Shown: positions 16,351-26,072, counted from the first letter of the stretch. The stretch: 40,187 nucleotides of DNA from DRWZ01 sp964601505 (GCA_964601505.1 CAZRNR010000015.1:1-40187), one strand, 5' to 3'. Made by a program: numbers and translations. The notes: a model not told the origin generated them from the sequence alone.

Positions 16351-19300
16351 CTATTCCTTTCTCACACCACCATTCCCGTTTTTCCCATTCTTTACCGCTT
16401 TCATAATATAAAGTGCAAACAAAATAACACTTACCGGAATTAAAGAGTTCAGAATTCCAAACACAACTTTTATATTATCTTGCGTTATAGAACCTATAAT
16501 TGGGCACCCTATAACCTCGTCTCCCTTAACATAAACAATCTCACTGAACTCTGATTCATTCCCGGCTAAATCCTTAGCCTTTATTGTGAGCCTGTATATA
16601 CCCTTTGGTAATGAGAACTCCAAACGGTCTGTCTCCTCCCATTTGTCAAATGTCTTACCTTCATCTCCCGACAAATCGCTAAACCCAACAAAATATGAAA
16701 CCTTTACCCTTTCCGGCGGTGTCATATTGTCATATCTCCTCAAAACCAATACCTGCTTTTTATCTGAATGAAACACTCTCATCCCAAGCTTACTATCATA
16801 GTATCCATTTCCTCCTGCTATCCAAACCCCAGGTTCCAATCTATCTAAATCAAACTTTATCTTCACTATATCCTCCCAACCTCTATCTTCCTCATCTATC
16901 ACAAAGAAAGAAAGTTCATTCCTACCATCTAACCAAACACCTGTATTTATTCTTATATCCCCAGAATAAGACTGTATAGGAGTTGGAACTCTCCAGAGCG
17001 TCTTCCCCCTCCTGAAAGATACCTTCCTTATACCACCATAAACAACCTGAACATAGTTCTGCACACTATCTCCAAAAAATCTCTTTGCTTCATCATAACC
17101 TATATAGCATTCCTCCCCCGCCTTACATCTCTTATCTCCAACCAAAACCTCAAAAGGTGGGAAGCCACTTGATGGTTTAGCAACACCATCCCTCAAAACA
17201 GGTGATAAAAATCCTCCACCAAAAGCATTTAAAATTGACAATAAATCCAATGACCCCAAAATTGAATAGTCTCTACATTCAACTATCGGATCTATAACTC
17301 CATTCTGGTTAAAGTCAATACATCCTACATAAATAGCTAAATAGTCCGGCATAGTTGTAACCCAGGGGTATTTTGTTTCTATCAACTGCCAGCTTGTGGT
17401 GTTTGGAAACTCATCTATGGTCACATCAGGTCCCTCAGGTCTTATATACTTTATAACCGGGTGGAGAACGTTTGTTATATCTAAAGGAAATGAAACTCGG
17501 GTTCTGAGCATAGCCTGAAGATATCCTGAAAGCACATCTCCTAAAATATCAGAAATTCCTCCTATTCTTCCGGACATAGGAACTGATGCATTCCAGTTTA
17601 TCTGCCACACATAAGGTTTAACATCTATGAAAAAGTCAATGACCTGGGTTACCCTGGATGGAGGATTAGAAAGCCAACCTACTGATGGATCTTGTCTGAA
17701 GTATTCAATATCTGCTGCCAGGAACCAATCACCAATTCCCTCAAAAAGCTGAACTGGTGTTGTTCCGGGGATACCATCTTTACGGAAAAGTGCTGGATTC
17801 CCAACTCCAAGGTTATTCTGCATACACCAGAATCCCGCAGCATAATTTGGAAGGACAAAAGTGAAATCAGAAAAAGGTTGAACTGCAAATTGCGATGGGA
17901 AAGAAGGTAAAGGTGTTCCACTACCTGGGGCAGGCGGAGTTAAAAGTGACGGCCAGGCGGTTCCTGTTCTTGCACTTGCCGGAGATAACCCTGTTGGATA
18001 GAACCTTATCTCCGCTTCAGAATCTGGATCACACATGTATCTTACAGAATTGAAAAAATATGCCAGATTCTCAACAGCAGACAAATTAAATGGTAAAAAT
18101 GCACTTATGTCGTTGTATTTATCAGCTCCTGATGTCAAAACTCCACCTGGATTCACAGCCAAGCACATAAGGCCAGATGAGTAGATCATCTGTGCCGCAT
18201 CTGAAAGTAGATCTTGGGAAACTCCCATACCAACAAAGTATAAAAACGCAGGCGAAAATCTCATTACTATACCTGTTCCATCCGGGGGAATAAAACCATA
18301 TTGCCCCATTGTCCCTGCCGCATTCTCAACTCCAACAGTTCTTAAAAACATAGTCTGCCTTGCTATCTGCGACTGCTGAGCTGGATCTGAAACCCCCGGA
18401 ATTGGAGCTTTGAAATCTCTCATGTAAAAGACTATGTCGTAGTTCTGATTTGATGAACCAGTCCAGGCATTATATAGCAGAGCATACATATCAACACATA
18501 TCGCTTGACCCTTCACATGGAAATGATGCCACCTGATAACTCTACAACTTCTGTCAGGTGCAACCCCAGGTTGCAATGTATCAGGACAGTTTGTAAATTG
18601 CCCTGTCTGCAATGCAGCCGCACCACAAACTGCAGAAGCATACCCCACCCTTATAAACCTATATGTTGTATTTGGACGCGGGTTCGGAATGCCTATACCC
18701 TGCGTTCCCGTATAGTTCTCTATACCAACATAGTGCGGCCGAGGATTTGTCTTTGGGGCACAGTCACAACCAGAAATACACAAACCGCAAAGATTACATC
18801 CACTCCCACCAGGTCCATCAGGATCAATCAGTATATTAGTATTTGTCCAGTTTTCAAGATTTATATCGATCGTCCCATCTGAAAAAAGAACAACCTGGAA
18901 TGTGTTTTTGTTTGTGCAAGGACCTGATCCACCATATGATGGTTCTGGATTTAAAATTCCTGCAGCTCTTAATCGGCACAAAGCTCTGTTATCTGAATCA
19001 CACGGACCGCAGTTCTGGCACGCCCCACCAGAACACTGATCAGCAGAACAACAATCTTCATCTGTATCAATACAATCATTATTATCATCATTCCCGCAAC
19101 CGTTGTCGTTTATCGCATCAAAATCTGGGATCTTATACCAGGTTATAACTATGGCTTGGCAGTTTGCAGCAGCAGAGTCATCATCATAGTAGTTCCCATC
19201 ATTATCATCATCAAAAACTCCGTCAGCGATATCCGCACTTGGGCAATCAACAGGATCGGCTGAACCATTATTATCTTTATCTATAGATCCCAAAAGAACA

Positions 19301-22300
19301 TATCCAGCACCAAGGACTCGGAATAGACGCTGCTGTGGCTCTGGATCAAATAGACTATTATCAGCTTCACAGCCCCCTTGGCAGTTCTGGTTAGATGCGC
19401 AAGCACATTCCCACCCTCCACCTCTCCAAAAACAACATTGGTTCTGCGAGTAACATCCACCTGCTCCACCTGTAGAATGACAGCGGAGGTCGCAGCTAGT
19501 GCAGACCAAAACACATGTCCCATGGCAGTGTTCATTTCTCTGATTACAGCCGCATTCATCACCGTCACAGGGACCTATACGGCAGTTAACATCGTAATTC
19601 CCACCTGAATCCGGAACACATCCGGGAACAGTGTAGCAAGTCCCACTACACGTACCATTTGCGTTACATGTCCCAGAACAATCTCCTCCGGCACCACAGC
19701 AAATATCACTATTGGATGTATCATAATTTTTACACCATCTATGTGATCCGCAGCCCGTGCATCCCCCGGAACAATATGTCCAACCGCAGTTTACAGATTG
19801 GCCAGAATGGCAGAACCAGGAGACACCATCTCCTGTAACACAGCTTGCCCCTTGGCAACCATCTTCACATTCTGGACATCTTCCATCACAATCTCCTCCA
19901 CCACGGAGCTGTCTGTGAGCGGGATCAAGGTCTTTCCAAAGAGCAGCGATTATACCGTTTGGAGCTGCTCCATTAGGTATTGGATCCCCCGTTGGATCAG
20001 AAACAACACCACCACAGCCACCAACTCTCGGTGCTACCCAACCGTTTGAATCTATACAAAGATAGTTGTTATTCAGCTGATCGTAGAAAGGAAAATTAAA
20101 GGGTAAAGGATAGGCATAGACATAGTTATTAAAATCAATTCCGTTTTCACATATGTTTCCCTCTGTGTTTCCTGAAGGGAGATGATAATAATTTGCCTCT
20201 CCGCTCCAGCCTATTGCAACCTGCGGGTAATTGTTCCCTGTCCACGACGCTCCCGGCTGCCTTGATTGCTGTGTTCTTGGGATAAAAAGTGGAGGTAGAC
20301 TGACCATATAGTACAAAAACTCATTCCCATCCCCAGAGAGATCGGCCCAAAGGGGAGCTATGTATGGATCCGGGGTGGTCGTGGAAGGTATAGGATCTGG
20401 ATTAGGATCTGTGCACTCCCCCGTATTCCCCTGCGGCAAAGTTATATAACCGTTAGTTGAAATACATGCATCTATATAAGAGTTATTATAAAACAAGAAG
20501 TTAAAACCTATACCAGTTTGAGCATATCCATTATCCCAATTTGTAGGTGTAAGATTAGAAAGTGTCCAGGAGTTTATTCTTGAAGTTAGCAAAGCATTAT
20601 CAGGAAAAGGAAAAGGAGAATAGTTATCTATAGAAAAAGCAGGGCGAGGGAAAAAACCAGACGTGTTTGTACCTAAAGCAATACCACGAGTCATAAATCC
20701 CGGATAGCAAGTCTTTGATAGATCCTTTGCCCTTATACCAGCATCAAAAGATATAGAACAGCCAGTCCCCGTTACAAGGACCCTATGAGGATAAGTATAA
20801 CAACCTATGTCATATTCTCCAGAAAAACAACCAAGAACACCATAGTAAGGTCTTTTTGGAACACTCAATAGTCCAACATTTACAGGACCCGGATAACATT
20901 CTGAAGGATCTTCATGAGCGTGTCCAGAAGGTGGGTCTTGAGCAGAGGTAGGTCTACCACAGAATTGTGATACAGAAAATGCCCTACCTGTGACCAAAAA
21001 TTCATTCAGGTCTATCGGTAAAAGTCCGTGTTTACACCCTCCGCTCCCCCCAGTATTACACTCCATACTCCCTGTTGAATAATTCCAGCAGCATTGCCAC
21101 GTGGCTGACATATTAGGACAAGGGGGTAAAAGTGCCGAGCAATTACCCCCACCTGGCCCTGAACCTGGCATCGCCGAAGGTTTTTTTGGGCACAAGCTCA
21201 GATTTCTATCTGTTATACCAGGTCCAGCTCCAGGTATAGGGCAGTTTCCGTGTAAAAATCCATCTATAGCACCTTCAATGGTAGGTCCAAGCCCCTCCAA
21301 AAGTGGTTCAGCTCCAACGCAGTCTGTAAGACAGCCTAAAACAGGATGATCAACATCTGAACCAAGTATATCAAGGTCAGCGCCGGCGGCGCAAACATCA
21401 ACCAGAGAACCTTGAACTAATACCTGAAGCCTCACCCGAAGCAACACACCCTCCACATAAGCTCTGAACTGTGTATCACCGTGTCCGAATGTCCAACCAT
21501 CAGCACAAGATCTGGCATCAAAACAAACCTCTGAAGATGGTCTTGAATTACCAGAATCAATTGTGTTATGTCCGGGAATCATAGGAGATGGGAAAGGATC
21601 AATATTTGCAGAATCGTTCTCAGCCCAAAGAGCTATTATAGCTGTAAGATACCCAGCAGTTGGATCTGGGAAAACCTCAACAAAAGATCTGTTGTAATAC
21701 ATAACATATCCATCATTAACGGTATTGCATGTCCCACAAACATCTTCATAACATTGATTACCCGCAGTACTTGTGTGATCCCTAACTACAAGACACATTG
21801 TAACACCTGCCATACTTGAACATGTTCCCTGCCCAATAAGCAGTCCTTGAACAAACTGAATCAGATTTGAACTCGCAAGGTTCTCTTCTATCTGATCAGC
21901 TAACCATTGGAACAAACCATAGAATTCTCCTGAAGTTGGGTTTATGTTTTGTTCAAAACCACAGTCTCTTTCGCTTGCGTTACATCCAGGAGCACCAGTA
22001 TCAACCATATCAAGTCCAAACCAAGATTGAATATCGTAAGGAGCTCCCTTTCCAAAGGCAACATTCAAAAAATGCTGATTAAAATTAGATACTGTCATGA
22101 GGTTTCCGTTCGTCAGGGCACAACCTATTCCTTCTACTGCGAGCTTTTGGGTTGGAGGTAATTCTTTTGCAAAAATGCGTGGAGCATAAAGCCAGTTTTT
22201 CTCTTTAAGATCTTTGTCTTTCATCAGGGCCAAAATTGGGAGCATCATATACTGCTTTGCAGCCTCCCTGTAGCATTCCTCCTGATCTTTTATATTCATA

Positions 22301-22713
22301 TTTATAGGACAGATGAAACTCACAGGTTTCTTATTACCTTCATCTATAGATGAGAGCAATTTATCACTCAATCCAAATGCTAAAAGAGCTAACTTAAGAT
22401 CTTCAACTATTCTTTCAACACATTTTTCAAAGGAGTCTGCCCTAACTGGACAGCCATTATCAAAATAATATTTCTGAAGTATGTTCAAAGTACGCTGGTC
22501 TAAGTTCTGTATTATATCCTGAGCTGTTATGTTTTTTATACCTTTAGCTTTCACAAGTTCATAAAACTTTGCTTGAACGCTTCTAAAAGATTCCTGAAGA
22601 TGAACTTCTTCAGAGACATCTGCTTCTGCACTTATTAAATTTAGCAAAGCTAATGGAACAAATGGAGAAAAAATAACAATTGAAATGAAAAGATATGAAA
22701 AAAGCTTTCTCAT
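16351..22713 (-). CDS. Giant cysteine-rich, membrane-anchored surface protein
   Basis: About 2,120 residues and not recognised as a known family. It has a signal peptide (MRKLF, a hydrophobic stretch, SAEAD) and a single C-terminal membrane helix (about 2085-2105) with a basic tail, so most of it should lie outside the membrane. A helical N-terminal part runs to about 230. Two copies of a beta-sandwich module open with FNFLFYNNSYIDACISTNGYI (about 733) and FNFPFYDQ (about 872), each followed by IAPLW or IAALWKDL. In the second copy the module is broken by a 34-Cys block (about 938-1121), an Asp/Asn-rich stretch (about 1143-1175) and a second Cys/Asp insert (about 1201-1266), before it resumes with TFQVVLFSDGTIDI and YVGIENYTGT. 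Near the C-terminus an Ig-like segment contains KDLAGNES. ATG 22713 gives the best signal peptide; ATG 22740 is also open. It may be an adhesin or envelope protein; the role is unknown. Confidence 0.8.
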   Translation of the reverse strand: MRKLFSYLFISIVIFSPFVPLALLNLISAEADVSEEVHLQESFRSVQAKFYELVKAKGIKNITAQDIIQNLDQRTLNILQKYYFDNGCPVRADSFEKCVERIVEDLKLALLAFGLSDKLLSSIDEGNKKPVSFICPINMNIKDQEECYREAAKQYMMLPILALMKDKDLKEKNWLYAPRIFAKELPPTQKLAVEGIGCALTNGNLMTVSNFNQHFLNVAFGKGAPYDIQSWFGLDMVDTGAPGCNASERDCGFEQNINPTSGEFYGLFQWLADQIEENLASSNLIQFVQGLLIGQGTCSSMAGVTMCLVVRDHTSTAGNQCYEDVCGTCNTVNDGYVMYYNRSFVEVFPDPTAGYLTAIIALWAENDSANIDPFPSPMIPGHNTIDSGNSRPSSEVCFDARSCADGWTFGHGDTQFRAYVEGVLLRVRLQVLVQGSLVDVCAAGADLDILGSDVDHPVLGCLTDCVGAEPLLEGLGPTIEGAIDGFLHGNCPIPGAGPGITDRNLSLCPKKPSAMPGSGPGGGNCSALLPPCPNMSATWQCCWNYSTGSMECNTGGSGGCKHGLLPIDLNEFLVTGRAFSVSQFCGRPTSAQDPPSGHAHEDPSECYPGPVNVGLLSVPKRPYYGVLGCFSGEYDIGCYTYPHRVLVTGTGCSISFDAGIRAKDLSKTCYPGFMTRGIALGTNTSGFFPRPAFSIDNYSPFPFPDNALLTSRINSWTLSNLTPTNWDNGYAQTGIGFNFLFYNNSYIDACISTNGYITLPQGNTGECTDPNPDPIPSTTTPDPYIAPLWADLSGDGNEFLYYMVSLPPLFIPRTQQSRQPGASWTGNNYPQVAIGWSGEANYYHLPSGNTEGNICENGIDFNNYVYAYPLPFNFPFYDQLNNNYLCIDSNGWVAPRVGGCGGVVSDPTGDPIPNGAAPNGIIAALWKDLDPAHRQLRGGGDCDGRCPECEDGCQGASCVTGDGVSWFCHSGQSVNCGWTYCSGGCTGCGSHRWCKNYDTSNSDICCGAGGDCSGTCNANGTCSGTCYTVPGCVPDSGGNYDVNCRIGPCDGDECGCNQRNEHCHGTCVLVCTSCDLRCHSTGGAGGCYSQNQCCFWRGGGWECACASNQNCQGGCEADNSLFDPEPQQRLFRVLGAGYVLLGSIDKDNNGSADPVDCPSADIADGVFDDDNDGNYYDDDSAAANCQAIVITWYKIPDFDAINDNGCGNDDNNDCIDTDEDCCSADQCSGGACQNCGPCDSDNRALCRLRAAGILNPEPSYGGSGPCTNKNTFQVVLFSDGTIDINLENWTNTNILIDPDGPGGSGCNLCGLCISGCDCAPKTNPRPHYVGIENYTGTQGIGIPNPRPNTTYRFIRVGYASAVCGAAALQTGQFTNCPDTLQPGVAPDRSCRVIRWHHFHVKGQAICVDMYALLYNAWTGSSNQNYDIVFYMRDFKAPIPGVSDPAQQSQIARQTMFLRTVGVENAAGTMGQYGFIPPDGTGIVMRFSPAFLYFVGMGVSQDLLSDAAQMIYSSGLMCLAVNPGGVLTSGADKYNDISAFLPFNLSAVENLAYFFNSVRYMCDPDSEAEIRFYPTGLSPASARTGTAWPSLLTPPAPGSGTPLPSFPSQFAVQPFSDFTFVLPNYAAGFWCMQNNLGVGNPALFRKDGIPGTTPVQLFEGIGDWFLAADIEYFRQDPSVGWLSNPPSRVTQVIDFFIDVKPYVWQINWNASVPMSGRIGGISDILGDVLSGYLQAMLRTRVSFPLDITNVLHPVIKYIRPEGPDVTIDEFPNTTSWQLIETKYPWVTTMPDYLAIYVGCIDFNQNGVIDPIVECRDYSILGSLDLLSILNAFGGGFLSPVLRDGVAKPSSGFPPFEVLVGDKRCKAGEECYIGYDEAKRFFGDSVQNYVQVVYGGIRKVSFRRGKTLWRVPTPIQSYSGDIRINTGVWLDGRNELSFFVIDEEDRGWEDIVKIKFDLDRLEPGVWIAGGNGYYDSKLGMRVFHSDKKQVLVLRRYDNMTPPERVKVSYFVGFSDLSGDEGKTFDKWEETDRLEFSLPKGIYRLTIKAKDLAGNESEFSEIVYVKGDEVIGCPIIGSITQDNIKVVFGILNSLIPVSVILFALYIMKAVKNGKNGNGGVRKE

Positions 22714-22740
22714 AAATACCAATAAATAAAATATAATCAT

Positions 22741-23284
22741 TGTAAAAATAAAAGATAGCAGAAATCATAAACTCTCACTAAAACTTGCAGAGCTATAACC
22801 TCTTCTTTTGAAGATCCTTGAAAGATAGATCTTGTAACACCTTGCAAAAGTTTAATTCCATCATCAGATTTTACACTTTCATGTTAAACTATAGCTGATA
22901 ACTTAAAGTTAAATGCTTTGTCAAATAAATATGCACCAAAAATTATCAATTTCCTCTGGCATTGTAAGTAGAGGATAAAAATTTTTTGACACAGCAGTTA
23001 AATCAGAAATGAAAATAACAACCAAGAAAACCTAAAATAGCAATGAAATCAAGTTGAATAATCTTTGCCAAAAATCCTCAAGTTTGAAAATCGGAATGTA
23101 CATCTTACGACCGTACACAAATATCAAAATAATGATCTGTTGCAAAGATACGAACTGTTACCATAGAGCCAAAAATAATTCTTCAAATTGCGCGAATTCA
23201 TTTCGGATAACAATTATAGTTTAATTTTTTCAGAATTCTTTGATATATCTTGAATGAACTTATGATGGACAAAAAAATTGAAAA
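22741..23284. other. Intergenic region without recognisable genes
   Basis: About 540 bp between the divergent giant-protein gene and the glycosyltransferase cluster. AT-rich, no frame of interest, no tRNA, hairpin or repeat seen. On the minus strand a TATTTT ends 4 nt before the alternative ATG at 22740. Confidence 0.6.
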
Positions 23285-23313
23285 TTGTTTAAAAATTAGA
23301 GAAAATCAATAAT
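23285..23313 (+). promoter_or_regulatory. Candidate promoter of the glycosyltransferase operon
   Basis: TTGTTT (23285-23290) and AATAAT (23308-23313) are separated by 17 bp. The -10 ends 9 nt before ATG 23323, implying a very short leader. No Shine-Dalgarno is visible. Confidence 0.4.
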
Positions 23314-23322
23314 TCAAGACAA

Positions 23323-24171
23323 ATGCGCATCAGCGTCATAATTCCAGCATATAATGAAGAAAAGTATATAAAATACTCTATAGATAGTTTATTGAATCAA
23401 ACCATCAGGCCAGATGAAATAATTATAGTTGATGATGGGTCATCTGATAGAACGAAAGAAATATGTAGTTCTTATGGTGATCCTGTAAGAGTTTTCTCAA
23501 AGGAGCATTCGGGAGCTGGAGCATCAAGAAATTTTGGTGTCTCAAAATCAACAGGCGATATCATTGTATTTTTTGATGCAGACATGGTCGCACCTCCAGA
23601 ATACATAGAAAAATTAGTATCTCCTATAATAAAAGGAGAAGTCATAGGGACAGATCATGGAGACGAGCTTGTAGCAAATCCTGAAAACATCTGGGCAAAA
23701 TGCTGGAGTATTGAATTTAGAGTTCCCCCGGGAAGAAGAGTTCCAAATCCCAGAAATGGTTGGAGTAATGTATTCAGAGCTATAAGGAAAGATGCCTTCA
23801 TAAAAGTTGGTGGCTTTGATGAAAAAAAAGGATACTGTGATGATAATCTTGCAGAAAAAAATGTAAAATCAAAATTCGTAGAAGATTGCCTATGCTACCA
23901 CTACAATCCATCTACCCTAAAAGAAGTATTTCAATCTGCGATGTGGATAGGTAAAGGTATAATTCCGACATTTCCAAAGATATCAACTCCGAGAAAAATA
24001 AAGAAAATTATCTCAAGGCTTTTCAAACACAGTTTTATGAGTATTCCAAACGGTATAAGGTTCTCGGTCAAACATAAAGAACCTTTCTTTATCATCTTCA
24101 AAATCATATATGACCTTGGAATTCTTTCTGGCATGATAAGATACATATTATTCAAGGAGACCACCAAATGA
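23323..24171 (+). CDS. GT2-family glycosyltransferase
   Basis: A 282-residue GT-A inverting glycosyltransferase. It opens with ISVIIPAYNEEKYI and contains IIIVDDGSSD, SGAGASRNFG, and the metal-binding DXD in FFDADMVAPP (about residue 87). VGGFDE follows, in the acceptor-site region. The C-terminal portion has a basic segment and hydrophobic stretches (FFIIFKIIYDLG), which suggests membrane association. It is the first of three glycosyltransferase genes joined by 4 bp ATGA overlaps. Such clusters usually build cell-surface polysaccharide or glycolipid. Donor and acceptor are not predictable. Confidence 0.88.
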   Translation: MRISVIIPAYNEEKYIKYSIDSLLNQTIRPDEIIIVDDGSSDRTKEICSSYGDPVRVFSKEHSGAGASRNFGVSKSTGDIIVFFDADMVAPPEYIEKLVSPIIKGEVIGTDHGDELVANPENIWAKCWSIEFRVPPGRRVPNPRNGWSNVFRAIRKDAFIKVGGFDEKKGYCDDNLAEKNVKSKFVEDCLCYHYNPSTLKEVFQSAMWIGKGIIPTFPKISTPRKIKKIISRLFKHSFMSIPNGIRFSVKHKEPFFIIFKIIYDLGILSGMIRYILFKETTK

Positions 24172-25211
24172 GGATACTTTTTGATGGAACATCTATATTT
24201 GAAAAATACAAAATGGGACTGAGCACATACTCTTTTGAAATAATAAGAAATATCACTGAAATAGACAAGCAAAACGATTACTTTATTGGAGTAAGAACAT
24301 CTCGCTGGAAAAACATCCAGAAAATTGATTTGAATGCCAAAATAGAGAAAATCTTTTCACTTGAAATAGCAAACATACCTTTAGCTTTTCTCCCAAAAAA
24401 ATTTGATATATATCATGGACTCTCAAATCGCCTTTGTTTTGGAATATTCGCTAAAAAATATATACTAACATTACATGATACACATGGGAAAAAAGAAAAG
24501 CTCAAAAGATTTTGTAATCTTGCTGACATTGTTATAACAATTTCTAATTTCTCCAAAAAGAAAATATCAGAAGAGTTAAAAATACCTGAAGATAAAATAA
24601 GAGTTGTCTATAACGGAGTATCTCCTGTATTTTCAATAAAGGACAAAAAATATGTTGGAATGAAAAAAAGAGAATTTGAAGAAATAACTGGTGTTCGGAG
24701 ATTTATCCTATGCATGATAACAGATGATACTTACAAAAACATTAAGAACATTGTTTATGTAATGAAACACGTAATGGGAAAACATAAAGATGTTGCAGCT
24801 TTGTTTGTTGGGAAAGATGTATCTGAATATATCAAGGAAGGGAGGAAAATGATAAACATAGGTTATGTTTCAAAGGAGATTTTAAGTGATCTTTATAACA
24901 TATCAGAAGTTTTATTTTTCCCTGCAACTTATGGAGGATTTGGGCTTCCTATTGTTGAGGCTATGGCTTGTGGCTTGCCTGTCATAACATCTCGTGGAAC
25001 AGCACAAGATGAAATATCAGGAGATGCAGCTATAAAATGTAATCCGAATTCAATTTATGAAATGATAGATGGAATAGAAAAAATTCTCAATTCCCCGCAA
25101 AAACAAAAAGAACTATCAGAAAAAGGAATTGAAAGAGCAAAGATTTTCTCCTGGAAAAAATCCGCTGAAGAAATCCTAAAAATATACAAAGAAGTATTAA
25201 ATATAAAATGA
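24168..25211 (+). CDS. GT4-family glycosyltransferase
   Basis: A 347-residue GT-B enzyme. The N-terminal domain has RILFDGTSIF, LGLSTYSFE-like acceptor-loop residues (MGLSTYSFEI), FDIYHGLSNR and ILTLHDTHG. The C-terminal nucleotide-sugar domain has VVYNGVSPVF and FPATYGGFGLPIVEAMACGLPVITS, where the first Glu of EX7E is replaced by Gly (YGGFG instead of YEGFG), a variation also known in this branch. The start codon overlaps the stop of the preceding GT2 gene (ATGA), and its own stop overlaps the next gene in the same way, so all three should be translated together. Confidence 0.88.
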   Translation: MRILFDGTSIFEKYKMGLSTYSFEIIRNITEIDKQNDYFIGVRTSRWKNIQKIDLNAKIEKIFSLEIANIPLAFLPKKFDIYHGLSNRLCFGIFAKKYILTLHDTHGKKEKLKRFCNLADIVITISNFSKKKISEELKIPEDKIRVVYNGVSPVFSIKDKKYVGMKKREFEEITGVRRFILCMITDDTYKNIKNIVYVMKHVMGKHKDVAALFVGKDVSEYIKEGRKMINIGYVSKEILSDLYNISEVLFFPATYGGFGLPIVEAMACGLPVITSRGTAQDEISGDAAIKCNPNSIYEMIDGIEKILNSPQKQKELSEKGIERAKIFSWKKSAEEILKIYKEVLNIK

Positions 25212-26044
25212 TAAGTATAATAATTCCATATTACAATGGGAAAAAATTTATTCAGAATTGTCTAGAAAAATTATACCAGAATACAAAGAATGATTTTGAG
25301 ATTATAATCTCATCCGATGGATATGACGACAAGGAATTTCTTCAAGATCTAAAGAATAAGTATCACTTCAAACTATTATTTGGAGAGAGAGTTGGTTTTG
25401 GTGGAAACTGCAACAGAGCTTTTGAACATTCAAAGGGTGAAATCATAATATTTCTCAATCAAGATTTAATGGTTGAAGAAAATTGGGACGACCCGATATT
25501 AGAAATAATTAAAACTAAAACTATTGGAGCTGTCGGAGCAAAGCTTATCTACCCAAACAGAAAGATACAACATTGTGGCGTCGCTTTCTCACCACTTCTT
25601 GATCCCATACACATTTATAAAAATTATCCAGAAAATTTCCCTCCATCAGAAAAAGAAAGAGAATTCCAAACATTAACAGGCGCTTTACTGGGAATAAGAA
25701 GGGAGGTTTTCGAGATATTCAAGTTTTCAAGTGAATACTTTCTTTATTATGAGGATACAGACCTTTGTTTTAGCTTGCGTTCGAAGGGACTAAAAGTAAT
25801 ATATACACCAAACAGCAAAGCTATACATATAGAAAGCTCCTCCTCAAAACCAAAATTCATAAAAGAAAATCTAAAAAAATCAAAAGAAATATTCCTTAAA
25901 AAGTGGGAGGAATATATAATTCCAGATGAACTTGAAATTTACCTTAAAGATAGGCAAATTCATCTCTTTCTAAAGAAAACAGCAAAATATATCAGGAAAA
26001 GGATCAAATCAAATTTGAGAAAAATTCTAAATTTAAAGAATTAA
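25208..26044 (+). CDS. GT2-family glycosyltransferase, rhamnosyltransferase-like
   Basis: A 278-residue GT-A enzyme opening with ISIIIPYYNGKKFI. GFGGNCNRAF, the DXD-equivalent FLNQDLMVEE, TGALLGIRREVF, and YYEDTDLCFSLRSKGLKV followed by IHIESSS match the rhamnosyltransferase-like branch of GT2 (WbbL-type). The ED in YYEDTD is the likely catalytic base region. The C-terminus is strongly basic (KYIRKRIKSN), suggesting contact with the inner membrane. Third of three ATGA-linked glycosyltransferases; dnaE starts 28 bp after it. Confidence 0.87.
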   Translation: MISIIIPYYNGKKFIQNCLEKLYQNTKNDFEIIISSDGYDDKEFLQDLKNKYHFKLLFGERVGFGGNCNRAFEHSKGEIIIFLNQDLMVEENWDDPILEIIKTKTIGAVGAKLIYPNRKIQHCGVAFSPLLDPIHIYKNYPENFPPSEKEREFQTLTGALLGIRREVFEIFKFSSEYFLYYEDTDLCFSLRSKGLKVIYTPNSKAIHIESSSSKPKFIKENLKKSKEIFLKKWEEYIIPDELEIYLKDRQIHLFLKKTAKYIRKRIKSNLRKILNLKN

Positions 26045-26062
26045 TCAAAGTCAAGCAAAAAT

Positions 26063-26068
26063 TATACT
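26063..26068 (+). promoter_or_regulatory. Candidate -10 element of dnaE
   Basis: TATACT ends 4 nt before ATG 26073, inside the 28 bp gap after the glycosyltransferase operon. If used, transcription would start at about the A of the ATG (leaderless). There is no Shine-Dalgarno in the gap. Confidence 0.4.
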
Positions 26069-26072
26069 AAAG

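Noticed and set aside
19280..19960. Multi-haem cytochrome reading of the Cys-rich block
   Set aside because: I found no CXXCH. One CDLRCH (CX3CH) exists, but in a disulphide-like context a haem site is not supported.
10763..23160. Recurring TGTTGCA / TGCAACA words in several spacers (near 131, 209, 10800, 14850, 23140)
   Set aside because: The flanks do not align and no unit or spacing is shared, so I do not call a repeat family.
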